A DNA stretch of 64,000 bases. Origin: JAFDZO01 sp044226845. Lineage in GTDB: Bacteria; Bacteroidota; Ignavibacteria; Tepidaquicellales; Tepidaquicellaceae. Each line of letters begins with the position of its first letter. Position 1 is the stretch's first letter. The position numbers and the translations under genes are program-made. The stretch covers positions 1 through 64,000 of the forward strand of contig JBGAGG010000015.1 in the NCBI GenBank assembly GCA_044226845.1, given 5' to 3'. Shown here piece after piece: positions 16,854-27,600 of the stretch. The notes under the pieces were generated by a model. The model saw nothing but the letters and a program-made list of their open reading frames with translations, ran no database searches and was not told the DNA's origin.

Positions 16854-17780
16854 TTAATTTTTAAACAATTTAAAGCTTACTTGATATTTATAAAAATCAA
16901 TATTATTAGTAACTGACAATGCCCTTTTAAGTCGTAAGTCATCTTCTAAAGCAATTATGACTCCTCTTACTATCTGATTTTCTTCTGCCAATTCATCTTT
17001 AACGTATCCCATATACCGTTGTATTTGCCCTACAACATTATCACTGATACGACCTTTCTTCAATTCCACAACCAATAAAGTTTTCTTATCTTTACTTATA
17101 GCAAGTATATCAATCGGCCCTGTGTCAGTAGGATATTGTTGTCCTAATAATTTTCCATCGTCTTCATAAATATCATAATCTTTCCCAAGTTCAGTTTGCT
17201 TCCAGTTTTGAACAAGAAAATCTTCTAAATGTTTCTCTAAGGCAAACACGGAAGGGTCTTCAATTGTTTCATCTGTAGAAATAATCGTTCGAGGTGCATT
17301 TCCAGAAATTAAATTGTCTATTTCTTCCTTATATTTTGTAATAGTGCAATAAGTAGCAATAGCTCCCGTAGAATTTTTTAATGCATCACTCATTGAACTT
17401 CTTTCAATTAAATCATTATACCATTTTACATTTCTCCTGTGAGGTAAAATTTCATTTTTGTGATAGGAATATTCGCTTGTGACTTCTCCAACCATATAAC
17501 TTCCTTTACCATTTGGGCAAAGAACAATATCTCCTTCTAAAATTCCTTTAGCTAAAACCCATAAAGTTGCACAAGCTAAGCCCGCGGTAACTTTCTTCTT
17601 TTCTGGAAATTCTTTCAAGTAAATTGGAATATAGTCTTCGTTAAAGTCACGCCAATTATTGTGTAGTTTACCAGTTAAATCAACGTTAGCAAGAAAGTCT
17701 ACTCCTACAAAATTATTTTTCAAACACTCATCAGCATATACACTTTTAGCACCTAACATTAATCTATAATAGTTTTTCAT
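16854..17780 (-). CDS. NucS-like PD-(D/E)XK nuclease with PUA-like N-terminal domain
   Basis: The 308-residue protein has two parts. The N-terminal half (about 1-135), with VLCPNGKGSYMVGEV and HRRNVKWY, looks like the PUA/EVE-type modified-base reader found at the front of Mrr-like restriction proteins. The C-terminal half (about 180-305) is a NucS/DUF91-type nuclease: GPIDILAI supplies the catalytic Asp, VVELKKG the ExK, and VGQIQRYMGYV is the characteristic QxxxY helix. All three catalytic positions are intact. This suits recognition of altered or phage DNA followed by cleavage. It lies between a putative restriction nuclease and a helicase in the operon. Confidence 0.8.
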   Translation of the reverse strand: MKNYYRLMLGAKSVYADECLKNNFVGVDFLANVDLTGKLHNNWRDFNEDYIPIYLKEFPEKKKVTAGLACATLWVLAKGILEGDIVLCPNGKGSYMVGEVTSEYSYHKNEILPHRRNVKWYNDLIERSSMSDALKNSTGAIATYCTITKYKEEIDNLISGNAPRTIISTDETIEDPSVFALEKHLEDFLVQNWKQTELGKDYDIYEDDGKLLGQQYPTDTGPIDILAISKDKKTLLVVELKKGRISDNVVGQIQRYMGYVKDELAEENQIVRGVIIALEDDLRLKRALSVTNNIDFYKYQVSFKLFKN

Positions 17781-17814
17781 TTACAATAATATTAATTTTA
17801 ATTTATTTGTTAAG

Positions 17815-18843
17815 TTATACATTGTATAAATCCTTATACCAATTACTCCATGTTTGTAGATATACATCATTTATTGGTTGAACAGCATTTAATACATCAG
17901 TTGATTCAAGCACAGAAAATTTCTGATTATTATTTATCATTTTCTTGTATTCATTAATTGAATTATCTAAAGCTTTATTACCAGGATGCTTCACTACTGA
18001 AAAATAAACATGTTTATATTTACCAGCTTGTTCAAGAGCCAATCCCATTAACTGATTACGCCATAATTGGTTTAATCCTCCTTGAAATGGACAAGAATTA
18101 AAATTGGAATGATTTACAAAGAATGATTGATATTTGTCGGTTAAATTCCAGTAATTGAATTTACGAATGTCTTGATAATAGCATATATTCTTATCAGAGA
18201 TAATTTGTGAAAAATTCTTACTGCAATCGTGCTGCGTTTGCCTTCCATTGCTTTTAAATCCTCCGCACTTAGTAAATTCATCTTCGGTTAATTTATGTTC
18301 GATGAGCCATAAGCACAGTTCATTCTCTTTATTATAATATGCTATTGCTATATCAGAGTCGGTTCCTGAGCGAGCATTATGGTCGCCAAACAATCCTTTT
18401 TCTTTATTTGAATTACCATCCCAGAATTCAATACGAAAACCTTTGTATAACTCATTAACTGCAAGCCTATCAAAATCCGATTTCACTATTTGCAGAACAC
18501 TATTGACTAAAGGATGAAGTAAAATTGGCATGAAAAGATTTACGTTCGCTGCTTGCGAACTTGCCATATGGTAAAAATGTTGATGAAGTTTAAAGTGATA
18601 TACTTGCTGATGTTGTAGTAAATCTTGAAGTATAGATGGATATATTAAGGGGTAACTACTGAATGTTGAAGTGGGAAGAATCGCATCATATTGTATTGGT
18701 ATTTTTTTGTAATAATTTATCCCGGGAACCTTAGTTATATTTTTCCATTTCCAATTTATAAGATGAACATAAAGTTTCAATTGAAACTTACTTAAAACAT
18801 TAGGGAGTTTGTAATCTACCCCACTTACATTAATTATTCTCAT
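17815..18843 (-). CDS. Putative restriction endonuclease, PD-(D/E)XK fold
   Basis: The 342-residue protein matches the pattern of the PGN_0703-type restriction endonucleases: SSQAANVNLFMPILLHP, then GTDSDIAIAYY followed by LWLIEHKLTEDEF (Asp...Glu-x-Lys catalytic core at about 158-185), then KCGGF and DCSKNF, and NQLWRNQLMGLAL. Known for the fold: Mg-dependent double-strand cleavage. It lacks a specificity or methylase domain of its own, so it probably works with the methyltransferase in the same operon. It starts 10 bases after the DUF3883 gene. Confidence 0.72.
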   Translation of the reverse strand: MRIINVSGVDYKLPNVLSKFQLKLYVHLINWKWKNITKVPGINYYKKIPIQYDAILPTSTFSSYPLIYPSILQDLLQHQQVYHFKLHQHFYHMASSQAANVNLFMPILLHPLVNSVLQIVKSDFDRLAVNELYKGFRIEFWDGNSNKEKGLFGDHNARSGTDSDIAIAYYNKENELCLWLIEHKLTEDEFTKCGGFKSNGRQTQHDCSKNFSQIISDKNICYYQDIRKFNYWNLTDKYQSFFVNHSNFNSCPFQGGLNQLWRNQLMGLALEQAGKYKHVYFSVVKHPGNKALDNSINEYKKMINNNQKFSVLESTDVLNAVQPINDVYLQTWSNWYKDLYNV

Positions 18844-18853
18844 TATTATATTG

Positions 18854-20176
18854 TTAAGAAGCTTTAATATTAACCCGGTAGATATTTGGTTTTAAAACCA
18901 CATCTTCATTTTTGGGATTAAACGGATTTTTTATTCTCCATATTTTAGGGCTTGGTGAGGTAATTTCAAATACAATATATAAATAATAATTTTTAAGCTT
19001 CTTTGCTTTTCTAATTTCATTCTCAGTTATAAAAAAACTTGCATTACCTACTGGAGCAGATGTCGCTTTTACTTCTATATGTTTTTCCTCACCATCAATT
19101 TCAAATGAAAGTATATCGAATCCATAACTGTCTGATTCATCTGAAACCTGTTCCACTTTGTCAGCTAAATCTTTCATTCCAATGCTTTTCAATTTATTGA
19201 TTTCGGCATTTTTAACAATATATTCTCCTCTGTCTCCATATTCTTTACAGCGTTTTAATAATTTAGTATAATCCTTTTTTCCCTTTCCAGATTTTCTTTC
19301 AAATCCTTTCAAGTCTTTTTGGTCAGAATCAATTTCATCATCTTCATCCGAAATAGCAGGTAAAATATTCAAATCTATAAATTCCGGTTTCTGATTAAGG
19401 GGAAAAATTGCCGGTAAATAATCCTCTAATTCATCTTGAACTGATTCATTTTTTGATGAAGCTGTTTTCTTTTTATCTTTATAAATATTTTTTGCTGCAG
19501 GTGGTTCAATTTTTTTGTATAAGAATTCACTAAATATTTCTATAGACCACGCTTTCATAATTTCATCACTATCTTTAAAATCTAATAGAGCTTGCCTTTT
19601 AATTATCGGATCAGAATTTAATATCTCATCGGTTAGTAGATTAAATTTATTTAAATAATGATTTAGAAATTCTTCGGAATATATATTCAAAAATCTTTTA
19701 GGGAAATAAACTGAAAGTATTTTACCTTTAAATGTAGGACTTAGGATTTTATTGCTTATTAGGGCTTCAGTATCGTTCTTCTCTCCTGCATCAATAATAT
19801 CCAAAATAGATTTTCGGATTTTTTCAAAAGCTTCTATAGCATTAGCAACATTTAATCGATCTGGATAACGATATTCTTTCTTCTGATTAATATTCTTCTT
19901 CTTACCTCTGAAACCGTAATAAACACCAAATTTTATTGCTGTAGTTCCACTTATACTTCCCAATCCTTCAAGCTTGGTTTCAATCATATAACAAAAACCC
20001 TTATGTGCTTCTTTCCCTATAACAAAATCATCAATTTCCATTCGTGCTATATTTTCTTTGCTATACATTTTTACAAATTTCAGTCGGTCTCTTTCTAAAT
20101 TTTCATATCGCTTAATTTTATTATCAATGACAAATTCGAACTCAGCCTGTTTTTCTCTTAAAGTCGTTTTATCCAT
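18854..20176 (-). CDS. DUF3883-containing restriction-associated protein
   Basis: The 440-residue protein ends in a DUF3883 (NOV) domain at about 312-410: YGDRGEYIVKNAEI, SYGFDILSFE, HIEVKATSAP and ASFFITENEIRKAK. This is a degenerate restriction-nuclease fold, with D and ExK recognisable in GFDILSFE and IEVKAT. The N-terminal part (about 60-220) contains KFGVYYGFRGKKKN and TFKGKILSVYFPKRFLNIY, which recall the DNA-reading domains of LlaJI/McrB-like proteins. An acidic, disordered linker (about 225-300) joins them. It probably recognises DNA or is a nuclease subunit in the defence operon. Confidence 0.78.
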   Translation of the reverse strand: MDKTTLREKQAEFEFVIDNKIKRYENLERDRLKFVKMYSKENIARMEIDDFVIGKEAHKGFCYMIETKLEGLGSISGTTAIKFGVYYGFRGKKKNINQKKEYRYPDRLNVANAIEAFEKIRKSILDIIDAGEKNDTEALISNKILSPTFKGKILSVYFPKRFLNIYSEEFLNHYLNKFNLLTDEILNSDPIIKRQALLDFKDSDEIMKAWSIEIFSEFLYKKIEPPAAKNIYKDKKKTASSKNESVQDELEDYLPAIFPLNQKPEFIDLNILPAISDEDDEIDSDQKDLKGFERKSGKGKKDYTKLLKRCKEYGDRGEYIVKNAEINKLKSIGMKDLADKVEQVSDESDSYGFDILSFEIDGEEKHIEVKATSAPVGNASFFITENEIRKAKKLKNYYLYIVFEITSPSPKIWRIKNPFNPKNEDVVLKPNIYRVNIKAS

Positions 20177-20220
20177 ATAAATTGTTTTTACTAAGCTTCA
20201 AATAAAATGAATTCAAAAAT

Positions 20221-20604
20221 TTAATGCTCCAAAACATCCGGAATTCCATTTCCGTTAAAATCTCCCTGCTCAATAAAGTCAGGAGTCCCACTGCCATCTT
20301 GGTCTAATGATTTTTTATATTCCTCTTCCTGATGTTCAATCAATTTTAACTTATCCTTATATAAATTTATAGCAGATTGAATGTCATCTTCTAATTTATT
20401 TTTCTCACGTTGAATATTACCATCTTCAATTTCTAAAGTTATCAGACTGTCTCTTTTGTTATCTGCAACATTCTGTAGCTCTTCACTTGATTTCAAAATT
20501 AACTTAATTGTATTTTTGTTTGATTCCACATTTTTGATATAATAGTAATTAGTGATTCCTAATATCAAAAATAAAATTATTATAATAGAAATTTTTACTT
20601 TCAT
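20221..20604 (-). CDS. Membrane-anchored coiled-coil protein with Ca-binding-like tail
   Basis: The 127 residues have an N-terminal membrane anchor (about 4-23), a long charged helix with coiled-coil character (about 28-100), and a tail with two acidic repeats, DQDGSGTPDFIE and DFNGNGIPDVLEH. These resemble thrombospondin type 3 or dockerin/EF-hand loops, which bind calcium outside the cytoplasm. The ATG overlaps the end of the preceding gene by 4 bases (ATGA), so the two are translationally coupled. The role in a DNA-targeting operon is unclear. Confidence 0.7.
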   Translation of the reverse strand: MKVKISIIIILFLILGITNYYYIKNVESNKNTIKLILKSSEELQNVADNKRDSLITLEIEDGNIQREKNKLEDDIQSAINLYKDKLKLIEHQEEEYKKSLDQDGSGTPDFIEQGDFNGNGIPDVLEH

Positions 20605-20948
20605 TTGAAGTAAATATAATTCTTTGAGTAAGTTCTGTTGCCTTGTCTTGTGCTATAAGATTTAACAGTATATCCGGTAACTGGTTTTAATTTAGATGGG
20701 TCTAAATTTTTCTTAGTTTCCACTAAGTTTTTTTTCAGTGATTCTATTTCTATCCTCTTTGAGGGGATTTCGTTGCTTAAAGTTCTTATTCTGGACTCAC
20801 TATATTCTATATCCTTTTTTTGAGATACTTCTTTCGCACCTAACTCCTGGAGTTCTTTTTCTATTGAGCTGTTAAGAAAATAAAAATAAATGCCTGATAC
20901 AAGGAGTAAAGACAAAATTATATAAAAACACTTCAGTATGATTTTCAT
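20601..20948 (-). CDS. Small membrane-anchored coiled-coil protein
   Basis: The 115-residue product has one N-terminal membrane segment (about 5-25, LKCFYIILSLLLVSGIYFYF), a helical region with heptad-like pattern (about 30-78), and a short C-terminal stretch rich in Tyr and Ser. It is built like the next protein (20221-20604) and is coupled to it by a 4-base overlap. It begins 5 bases after the methyltransferase stop. The pair could form a membrane complex; no family recognised. Confidence 0.65.
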   Translation of the reverse strand: MKIILKCFYIILSLLLVSGIYFYFLNSSIEKELQELGAKEVSQKKDIEYSESRIRTLSNEIPSKRIEIESLKKNLVETKKNLDPSKLKPVTGYTVKSYSTRQGNRTYSKNYIYFK

Positions 20949-20953
20949 AAATT

Positions 20954-23900
20954 TTATTTGCTGTTTTTTGCTAAACTCTCATTTATAATTTTCACTTCTT
21001 CAACAAGCGTATTCTGTCTCTCTATTCTTTTGTTGATTTCATTCTCCGGGTCACTCAGCTTCTTATAAGCCTTCTCTATCATTTCTAACTTTTTATCTTT
21101 GTCTTCTATATTACTAATACCCGGGATTTGCTTTTTAACAAGCTCTATTACTTCTGCTTTAACCTCTTTAACTGATTCAGCGAAGTATAATTCGGAAACC
21201 ATAGCATTTATTAAATATTCAAATTTTTCAGAAATGTTATTGGAACCATAATAATTTTTTACAACACATATATACTCACTTATATTAGAAATTTGAGTAT
21301 TAGGAAACTTTGAGTATACTGGTAGATTTTCAACCATATCCTTTGAGAAACTAATTCCTCCATCAATACCAAGAGCACTATAAGATTGTTTCAAATAAAA
21401 AGAAATTAATTTTGAATTTAAAAGTCCAAGCAAAGAATATCCAAATACTTTATTCTCTATGCTTTTTATAATTAAAGTTGATTTACTCGATAAAAATTCT
21501 CCCTCTTCATCATAGAATGCTTCAAAATATCGCATTCCAGAAATAACTATCTTTGAACTATTTTGTTGAACGAACCTTTTAGGTAACAAACTTTTGAATT
21601 TATTTTTGGAGACTACTGGAAACTGATATTTGCTTTTTAAATATGAAGTTATCTTTTTACCCCACAATGATTCAAATGGATCAATTGTTCCAGTTGTAAT
21701 TAACTTAAACACATTCTTCTCTCTATTTTTTTCCTCAACAATTTCTGTGAGGATATAAGCTTCTGAAGTTGAAAATGGATTCTCAGCAGTAAATATACTT
21801 CCCAGTTTTTCGAAAAATAGATTTAAATGACTTATTAAAAATAAATTTGTCGAAAGTAATGCTCCCCAATTTTCCTCTATTAAATTTTCTGTATTCAATT
21901 CAGAAACAAACTTTATTTGCCAATTCTCATCATATTCATAAACAGATTTGGATTTACTGTTATAACCAAAAGAAAATATCACTGGTGTATTTCCAGCTTC
22001 AAAGACTTTTACTTTTGAGCAATTAATTAGTTTTATGAAATAATTTCGCAAATAATTTCTCAATTCTTTACCATAAGGAGCAGACAACCATTTATTTGGT
22101 GTAATATATATAGCAAAACCATTTTTCCTTAATAATTTGAAAGCTATTTCGTAAAATGCGATGTATAAATCCCAATTACCTTTTGTAGTTGAATAGATTC
22201 TTGAAATAGTCTCTCTAAGATTAGGAAAATGCTTAACCATGTTTTCAGAGTCTACATAAGGTGGATTGCCTATTACAATATTAAAACCTCCATGTTCAAA
22301 TACATCGGCAAAATGAAGTTTCCAAAGAAAAAAAGGTTTTGAATTCTCTTGGATAATTTTTTTGAGTTTCGGAAGTGCTGAATTTTTACCCTGCGATATT
22401 AATGTTTCTTCTATTAACTCCCATTCAACCTTTTCAATCTGTTTTCTTAACTCATCTTTACTTTCTTTACTGCTTGTTTCAAAAAATTTCTGATGAAGTT
22501 TTTTTAATTCATCTCTTTTCTCAATAGATTCTTTGCGTGTATCAAATATATCGTTTTCATATTCATCGGATTTTTCTTTTCCGGAATAGGATTTTATTTT
22601 TTTGGTAATACTGCTGGCTTTTTCAAATAATTCAATTTCCTTAAATTTTGTTAGTTTTTTGTTTCTACGGAGTTCCATCAATTCCTTCTGTATTTGACTG
22701 CGAGATTCTTTCAATAAATCAAGATGACTTTTCCCAGAAGTATTATCTTCAATGAAAAGTTTTTCATCAAACAATTTAACTCCTTCATATTCTTCAAGCA
22801 GACTATTACCCTGCATGATTTTGAAATCCAGATTTGGCAGCGGTTCTATACCCCAATTATCTACTTCTGTTTTATCTATTTTTTCATCTACCAATAGAGC
22901 AATAAAAAATCTTAGCTTAGCAATTTCGACAGCAATTTGCTGTATATCAACACCATATATACATTTCTGTATAAGATATAACTTTCTTCCGTAATCATGA
23001 TTTTTCTCAGTAAAATATTTTTCAATATGCTTCTTAGTCTGTTCACGAAGCGTTGAGTCAGGCATACTTTCAACTGATTTTAACTGTGCTTCTTTCCATA
23101 ATTTATTACCTGAGTCAACTTTGTTTAAAATGAAAACGAGCTTATTTAAAATTCCCATAGGGAATGCGCCTGAGCCAACAGCAGGGTCAACTATACGAAC
23201 ATTTTCTATCAGTTGAACTAAAATTCGAGATTCTTTAGAACTAAATGGATTATCTGTTGCAGATTTATTGAATAGAGATTCAAGCTTTACATCTAAGTCT
23301 TCAATCTGAGTTAAATGAGTTTTGAAATATTCTTTCAGAGATTCAGTAACCATGTAATCTACTATTTCCCGGGGAGTGTAAAAGCTTCCTGTAGCTTTAC
23401 GTGCAGTAGTTGATGTTTCAGGATTAAAACTTGCAAGTAGGTTTTCAAAAACTTTTCCAAGTAATTCAGGGTCAAGAGCTACATCTGAGTCATCTGAAGA
23501 GTTTTCATCAGTTGTAAAGTTGTAAGAGGAAAGTATGTCTAATAAACCTCTTACGTTATAATTTTTTCCATCTGTTCCATACCAATTATTTAAATCCTCT
23601 TTATGCTCTTTAGCAAAGAATAAATAGTTTTGAACTGTAGGTTGATTCTTTTTGGTTCTCGAAAATCCATCTATGTAAATTCTCTCTTCTTTATTATCCA
23701 AACATTCGAAAAGTCCTCCGTTCAAATATGGAATATCTCCAAATAAGCTTTTTAACTTTTCGGGATTTTTAAACAACTCCTGATATCTGAATGCACTGTG
23801 ATTTCCAAAATCTTTATTATGCCCTTTAATACCTCTTACTTCATCTGTGAATTGTCTTTGCTCTTTAGGTGTGCTAAGAGTGGCAAAAAATAAATTTTGT

Positions 23901-24646
23901 AGTATTGCTTTGTAATAAGTAGATTCGTCTTCAGAAGTATCTTTTAAATCCTCTTCAACATTTTCTTGCATAAATAATTCTTTTGGAATCAGCTTTAGCT
24001 CCCGCATAAACCAAATAAAGATTAATCTTGTAATTAATCTTAATACTGCAATTTTTCTACCATCAGTTATTTCTTCTGCTTGTTCAGGAAATTCTACATT
24101 ATCCACTGCCCAAAAATACCAGTTAGCAATATCCGTATAAAACTCTTTAGTGACTTTATCAACAGAGAATGCTTCTTTAATAGCTTCATAGTTATCAAAC
24201 TTTGATTCTCCTATGCGACTTTTAAAAGTTTTGTTGGTTCGTTCTTTACTTACATAATATGTAAATCGTTTATAATTGCTCCAGTCTCTTTTTCCTGAAT
24301 AGTTTGTATAGATAAGACTAAATCGGAAATTTCCCGACTTATCATAAAAAACAAAAATACCTGAATCATAACTTAGTCCTTTTAAAACTTTCCTCGCTTT
24401 TTCATATTGCAATTTCTTACTGCTTCTTTCCGTTAAGTCGTCTTTACATTTGAAACAAGCAAACAGCATGTTTGCAGTATCAAACTCTATATCACCAATT
24501 TTCTCTCCACTAATAAAAAACTCATCATCATACTCTTTTAGTTCTTCTCTTCTTGGTCTGAAATTTCTGTTTTTTTCTCTAAAGAAATTAAGGAATTTAT
24601 CTGGTTGAAAGTCTTCGATTATATCTTGTAAAATTTCTTTACTCAT
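20954..24646 (-). CDS. Eco57I-like adenine-specific DNA methyltransferase (type IIG/BREX-like size)
   Basis: The 1230-residue protein has an N6-adenine methyltransferase core: the SAM-binding motif I VDPAVGSGAFPMGIL near 485, and catalytic motif IV IGNPPYVD near 793. The first 400 residues precede TGSFYTPREIVDYMV, the usual entry to the Eco57I-type fold. A long charged helix (about 650-780) is inserted between motifs I and IV, and the C-terminal part would contain the target-recognition domain. No PD-(D/E)XK nuclease motif was recognised in the N-terminus, so cleavage is likely provided by partners. The PLD-helicase lies 33 bases upstream; the two probably act together. Confidence 0.85.
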   Translation of the reverse strand: MSKEILQDIIEDFQPDKFLNFFREKNRNFRPRREELKEYDDEFFISGEKIGDIEFDTANMLFACFKCKDDLTERSSKKLQYEKARKVLKGLSYDSGIFVFYDKSGNFRFSLIYTNYSGKRDWSNYKRFTYYVSKERTNKTFKSRIGESKFDNYEAIKEAFSVDKVTKEFYTDIANWYFWAVDNVEFPEQAEEITDGRKIAVLRLITRLIFIWFMRELKLIPKELFMQENVEEDLKDTSEDESTYYKAILQNLFFATLSTPKEQRQFTDEVRGIKGHNKDFGNHSAFRYQELFKNPEKLKSLFGDIPYLNGGLFECLDNKEERIYIDGFSRTKKNQPTVQNYLFFAKEHKEDLNNWYGTDGKNYNVRGLLDILSSYNFTTDENSSDDSDVALDPELLGKVFENLLASFNPETSTTARKATGSFYTPREIVDYMVTESLKEYFKTHLTQIEDLDVKLESLFNKSATDNPFSSKESRILVQLIENVRIVDPAVGSGAFPMGILNKLVFILNKVDSGNKLWKEAQLKSVESMPDSTLREQTKKHIEKYFTEKNHDYGRKLYLIQKCIYGVDIQQIAVEIAKLRFFIALLVDEKIDKTEVDNWGIEPLPNLDFKIMQGNSLLEEYEGVKLFDEKLFIEDNTSGKSHLDLLKESRSQIQKELMELRRNKKLTKFKEIELFEKASSITKKIKSYSGKEKSDEYENDIFDTRKESIEKRDELKKLHQKFFETSSKESKDELRKQIEKVEWELIEETLISQGKNSALPKLKKIIQENSKPFFLWKLHFADVFEHGGFNIVIGNPPYVDSENMVKHFPNLRETISRIYSTTKGNWDLYIAFYEIAFKLLRKNGFAIYITPNKWLSAPYGKELRNYLRNYFIKLINCSKVKVFEAGNTPVIFSFGYNSKSKSVYEYDENWQIKFVSELNTENLIEENWGALLSTNLFLISHLNLFFEKLGSIFTAENPFSTSEAYILTEIVEEKNREKNVFKLITTGTIDPFESLWGKKITSYLKSKYQFPVVSKNKFKSLLPKRFVQQNSSKIVISGMRYFEAFYDEEGEFLSSKSTLIIKSIENKVFGYSLLGLLNSKLISFYLKQSYSALGIDGGISFSKDMVENLPVYSKFPNTQISNISEYICVVKNYYGSNNISEKFEYLINAMVSELYFAESVKEVKAEVIELVKKQIPGISNIEDKDKKLEMIEKAYKKLSDPENEINKRIERQNTLVEEVKIINESLAKNSK

Positions 24647-24679
24647 AGAAGGATTGTAAAATCAAATTGTGAAAGTTTG

Positions 24680-27600
24680 CTAAGAAGTTTTATTGTTTTG
24701 GTTCTCTACAGCTATGATGACTTCTTTGTTTAACTGCTTTTGTTTACTGATTTCCTTAGTAAGATAATCTTCACCCAACTCCTCTAACAATTGTTTAATT
24801 TCGCTAACGCATTCAACTTTATTCTTATCATTATTCATTTTCAGGAGAGATAATCTTCTATGGGTAAAATCTGACAATGTTCCAAAATCAATGATATCAT
24901 CTCTCAACGTTCTTAAGAAATTCAGATAAGGCATAATCTCATCCCACGGTTTTTGAATCATGGACTTTAGATTGACCAAAGCTTGATGTTCGAGGCTTTG
25001 TTCAGGAGTAGCTGCATGAGATTTACCTTTGTAATTGTTCAAGGTTGTATAGTTATCCCAGAAAGTATTACTCAGAGATAATGCTTCATCATCAACATAA
25101 CACTTCAATTTTTCATAAACATCTTCAATAGTTAAATTTTGAATTTCATTTTTTTCTTCATTTCCAAATTTGATACCATTAATATAAACTCTGCCTTTTT
25201 TATAGAAAACAAGTAGCTCATTTTCGGTATGAGCTTTACCAACTTTCACACGAGAAGGAAAATCAGTAAGACCTTCTATTATTTCAGGATGCTTTTCTTT
25301 TAGAATTAAATATTCTCTTAACAGCTTAGTGTATGTGCTTTCAGTTTCAAGGTCATCAGGGTTTTGTTGAATCCTGCTATAAAGATTAGCCGGTGTTGGT
25401 TCCTCATCTACATCAAATATTTTTGCATCTTCACCAAGAGTATTATGTATTAAAAACATTTTCTGCTGTGCAATTTCTCTGCTCTTCACAAGTGTTGCAC
25501 CTTTCTCAGTCGGGAAAAAATTTACAATATAAATACTATTAAAAACTTTTTTACTTATACGATTAATTCTCCCAACTCTTTGTATAACACGGACAGGATT
25601 CCAAGGTATATCATAATTGATAACCATACCTGCTCTATTCAAATTAAATCCCTCAGAGACTACGTCTGTCGTTAAAAGAATGTCGTAATCATCTAATTGT
25701 TCTTTAGATGAAGCATCAAAGTTTTTTATAATTTCTGTAACTTTTCCAGTGGATAACTTACCCGGAACTATCAAACATCTATCTCCGAACTCTTTTTCGA
25801 ATATTGGTCTTAAATGTTCAATTGTATCAACATACTCTGAGAATATAATATATTTTCTTTTTGGTTCTCCTGATGCAGCTTTGTGAGATATTTGTTTTTT
25901 TATTTCTTTTATTAAGCAAGCACTCTTAGGGTCATCCTTAACAAGATTTAATTTTTCTAATTCTTTTAAAACTTTTTTGTATAATGATAAGTCGGATTGA
26001 ATATCATTCAAGAATTTATCTTTCAAAACAAATTTATCAACTTCATAAATTTTATTACTTTTAGGAAAATTCCCTGTCTTTAAAGTCTCTTCATACTCTT
26101 TTAATTCTGCTTCTATATCTTCTAAGTCTAATTCATATATTCTATTTAATAATTTCCTATCAAGGATATATTTCCCAGTCTTCTCTATAAATTCTTGAAT
26201 ATGTTGTGTAACAGTTTGAAAGTTTGTTATGCTTTGTTTAAAAGAACCAAATGAACTTTCAAAACGCTTAACAAGTAATCTTCGCATAAATCCATATAAG
26301 TTGCGCTGTTGCAAGAGTTCAAAGCTTTCTTTCTCGTTTAACTTCAGCCCTTCTGATTCAACCTCCTTTTCATAGGCAAAAGGTTGATATATAGCACCTG
26401 TAAATTGACCACCATACTCAGGTTCACCGAAATAATCTTCAATAATCTTGTCGTAAAAAACTGATTGCTCTTTTGTAAGTTCAAAGAACCATTCAATTGG
26501 TGATTCTACTTTTGACAAATCTTTTACTTCATTTTTATAATATGGATTGTTTTGTAAGTCGAGTCTATTTCGTCTTATTATTACTGGTTCAATTACATCT
26601 CTAATTTGTTTTGATAAGTATTTTGCCCGCTCTTTAACTTCAGATAATTTTATATTCTTGCTTCCAAATAATGATTCATTATAAAACTCTGCTTTATTTC
26701 TTTTTTGTGGTTCTTTTGAATTATAATACTTCATAATGTAGCCGAGCTTATCGAATACACCTTTGAAATGCCTGAACATATCTACTAAATTATTTTCAAG
26801 TGTGATATTAGATTTTTTGGGAATAACGAAAAGTTTTAAAAGAGATAATATATCTCCCGGCTTATTATTGAATGGAGTTGCGGTTAAAAGAATAACAATT
26901 CTGTTCCTGCATATATTTCTTAAATAATCATAGTCCTGAGTATCCTGATTTCTAAATCTATGAGCTTCATCAATAATAACTACTTCAAAGTCATTATGCA
27001 TTTTCATAAATTCAGCAATGTTTTCTAAGTCCCCGGATGACCTAACTTCCCAATCATGTAGTTGAAATTCTTCAGTGTATTTTTTCCATCCTGAATTTTT
27101 ATTCTTATCTCCAATTAATCCAGGAGGGCAAATGATTAGTCCACGTTTTCTTAATTCTCTTGCCACAGCACAAGCTATAATTGTTTTGCCAAGACCAACA
27201 ACATCAGCTATTATAACACCATTGTTTTGTTCTATAACTGCTAAGGACTGCTTTACAGCATCAATTTGATATTCATAGGGTTTGTAACCTTTCTCTGTGA
27301 GGAGTTCAATTAATGTTTCACTAATGTTTTTATGAGCATATGATTCAAGATAAGTTTTTAATACAAGTAGGAATGCTTCGAATGGAGATACTTTTTTAAT
27401 TAATGTTTCTTTTTCGACAATTTTAATCAGCTTATTTTTGGTTTCATCATCCTCTATAATCTTAATAGCATTCTCCCATAAAGTATCAAAATATTCTTCA
27501 GCTTCATTAATGCCATAATCACTTATCTCAACGTTAAACTCTTCCTGTGTTGAAATTCCTGCCTTCGTTAGGTTACTGCTTCCTGTGATAAAGAGCTTAT

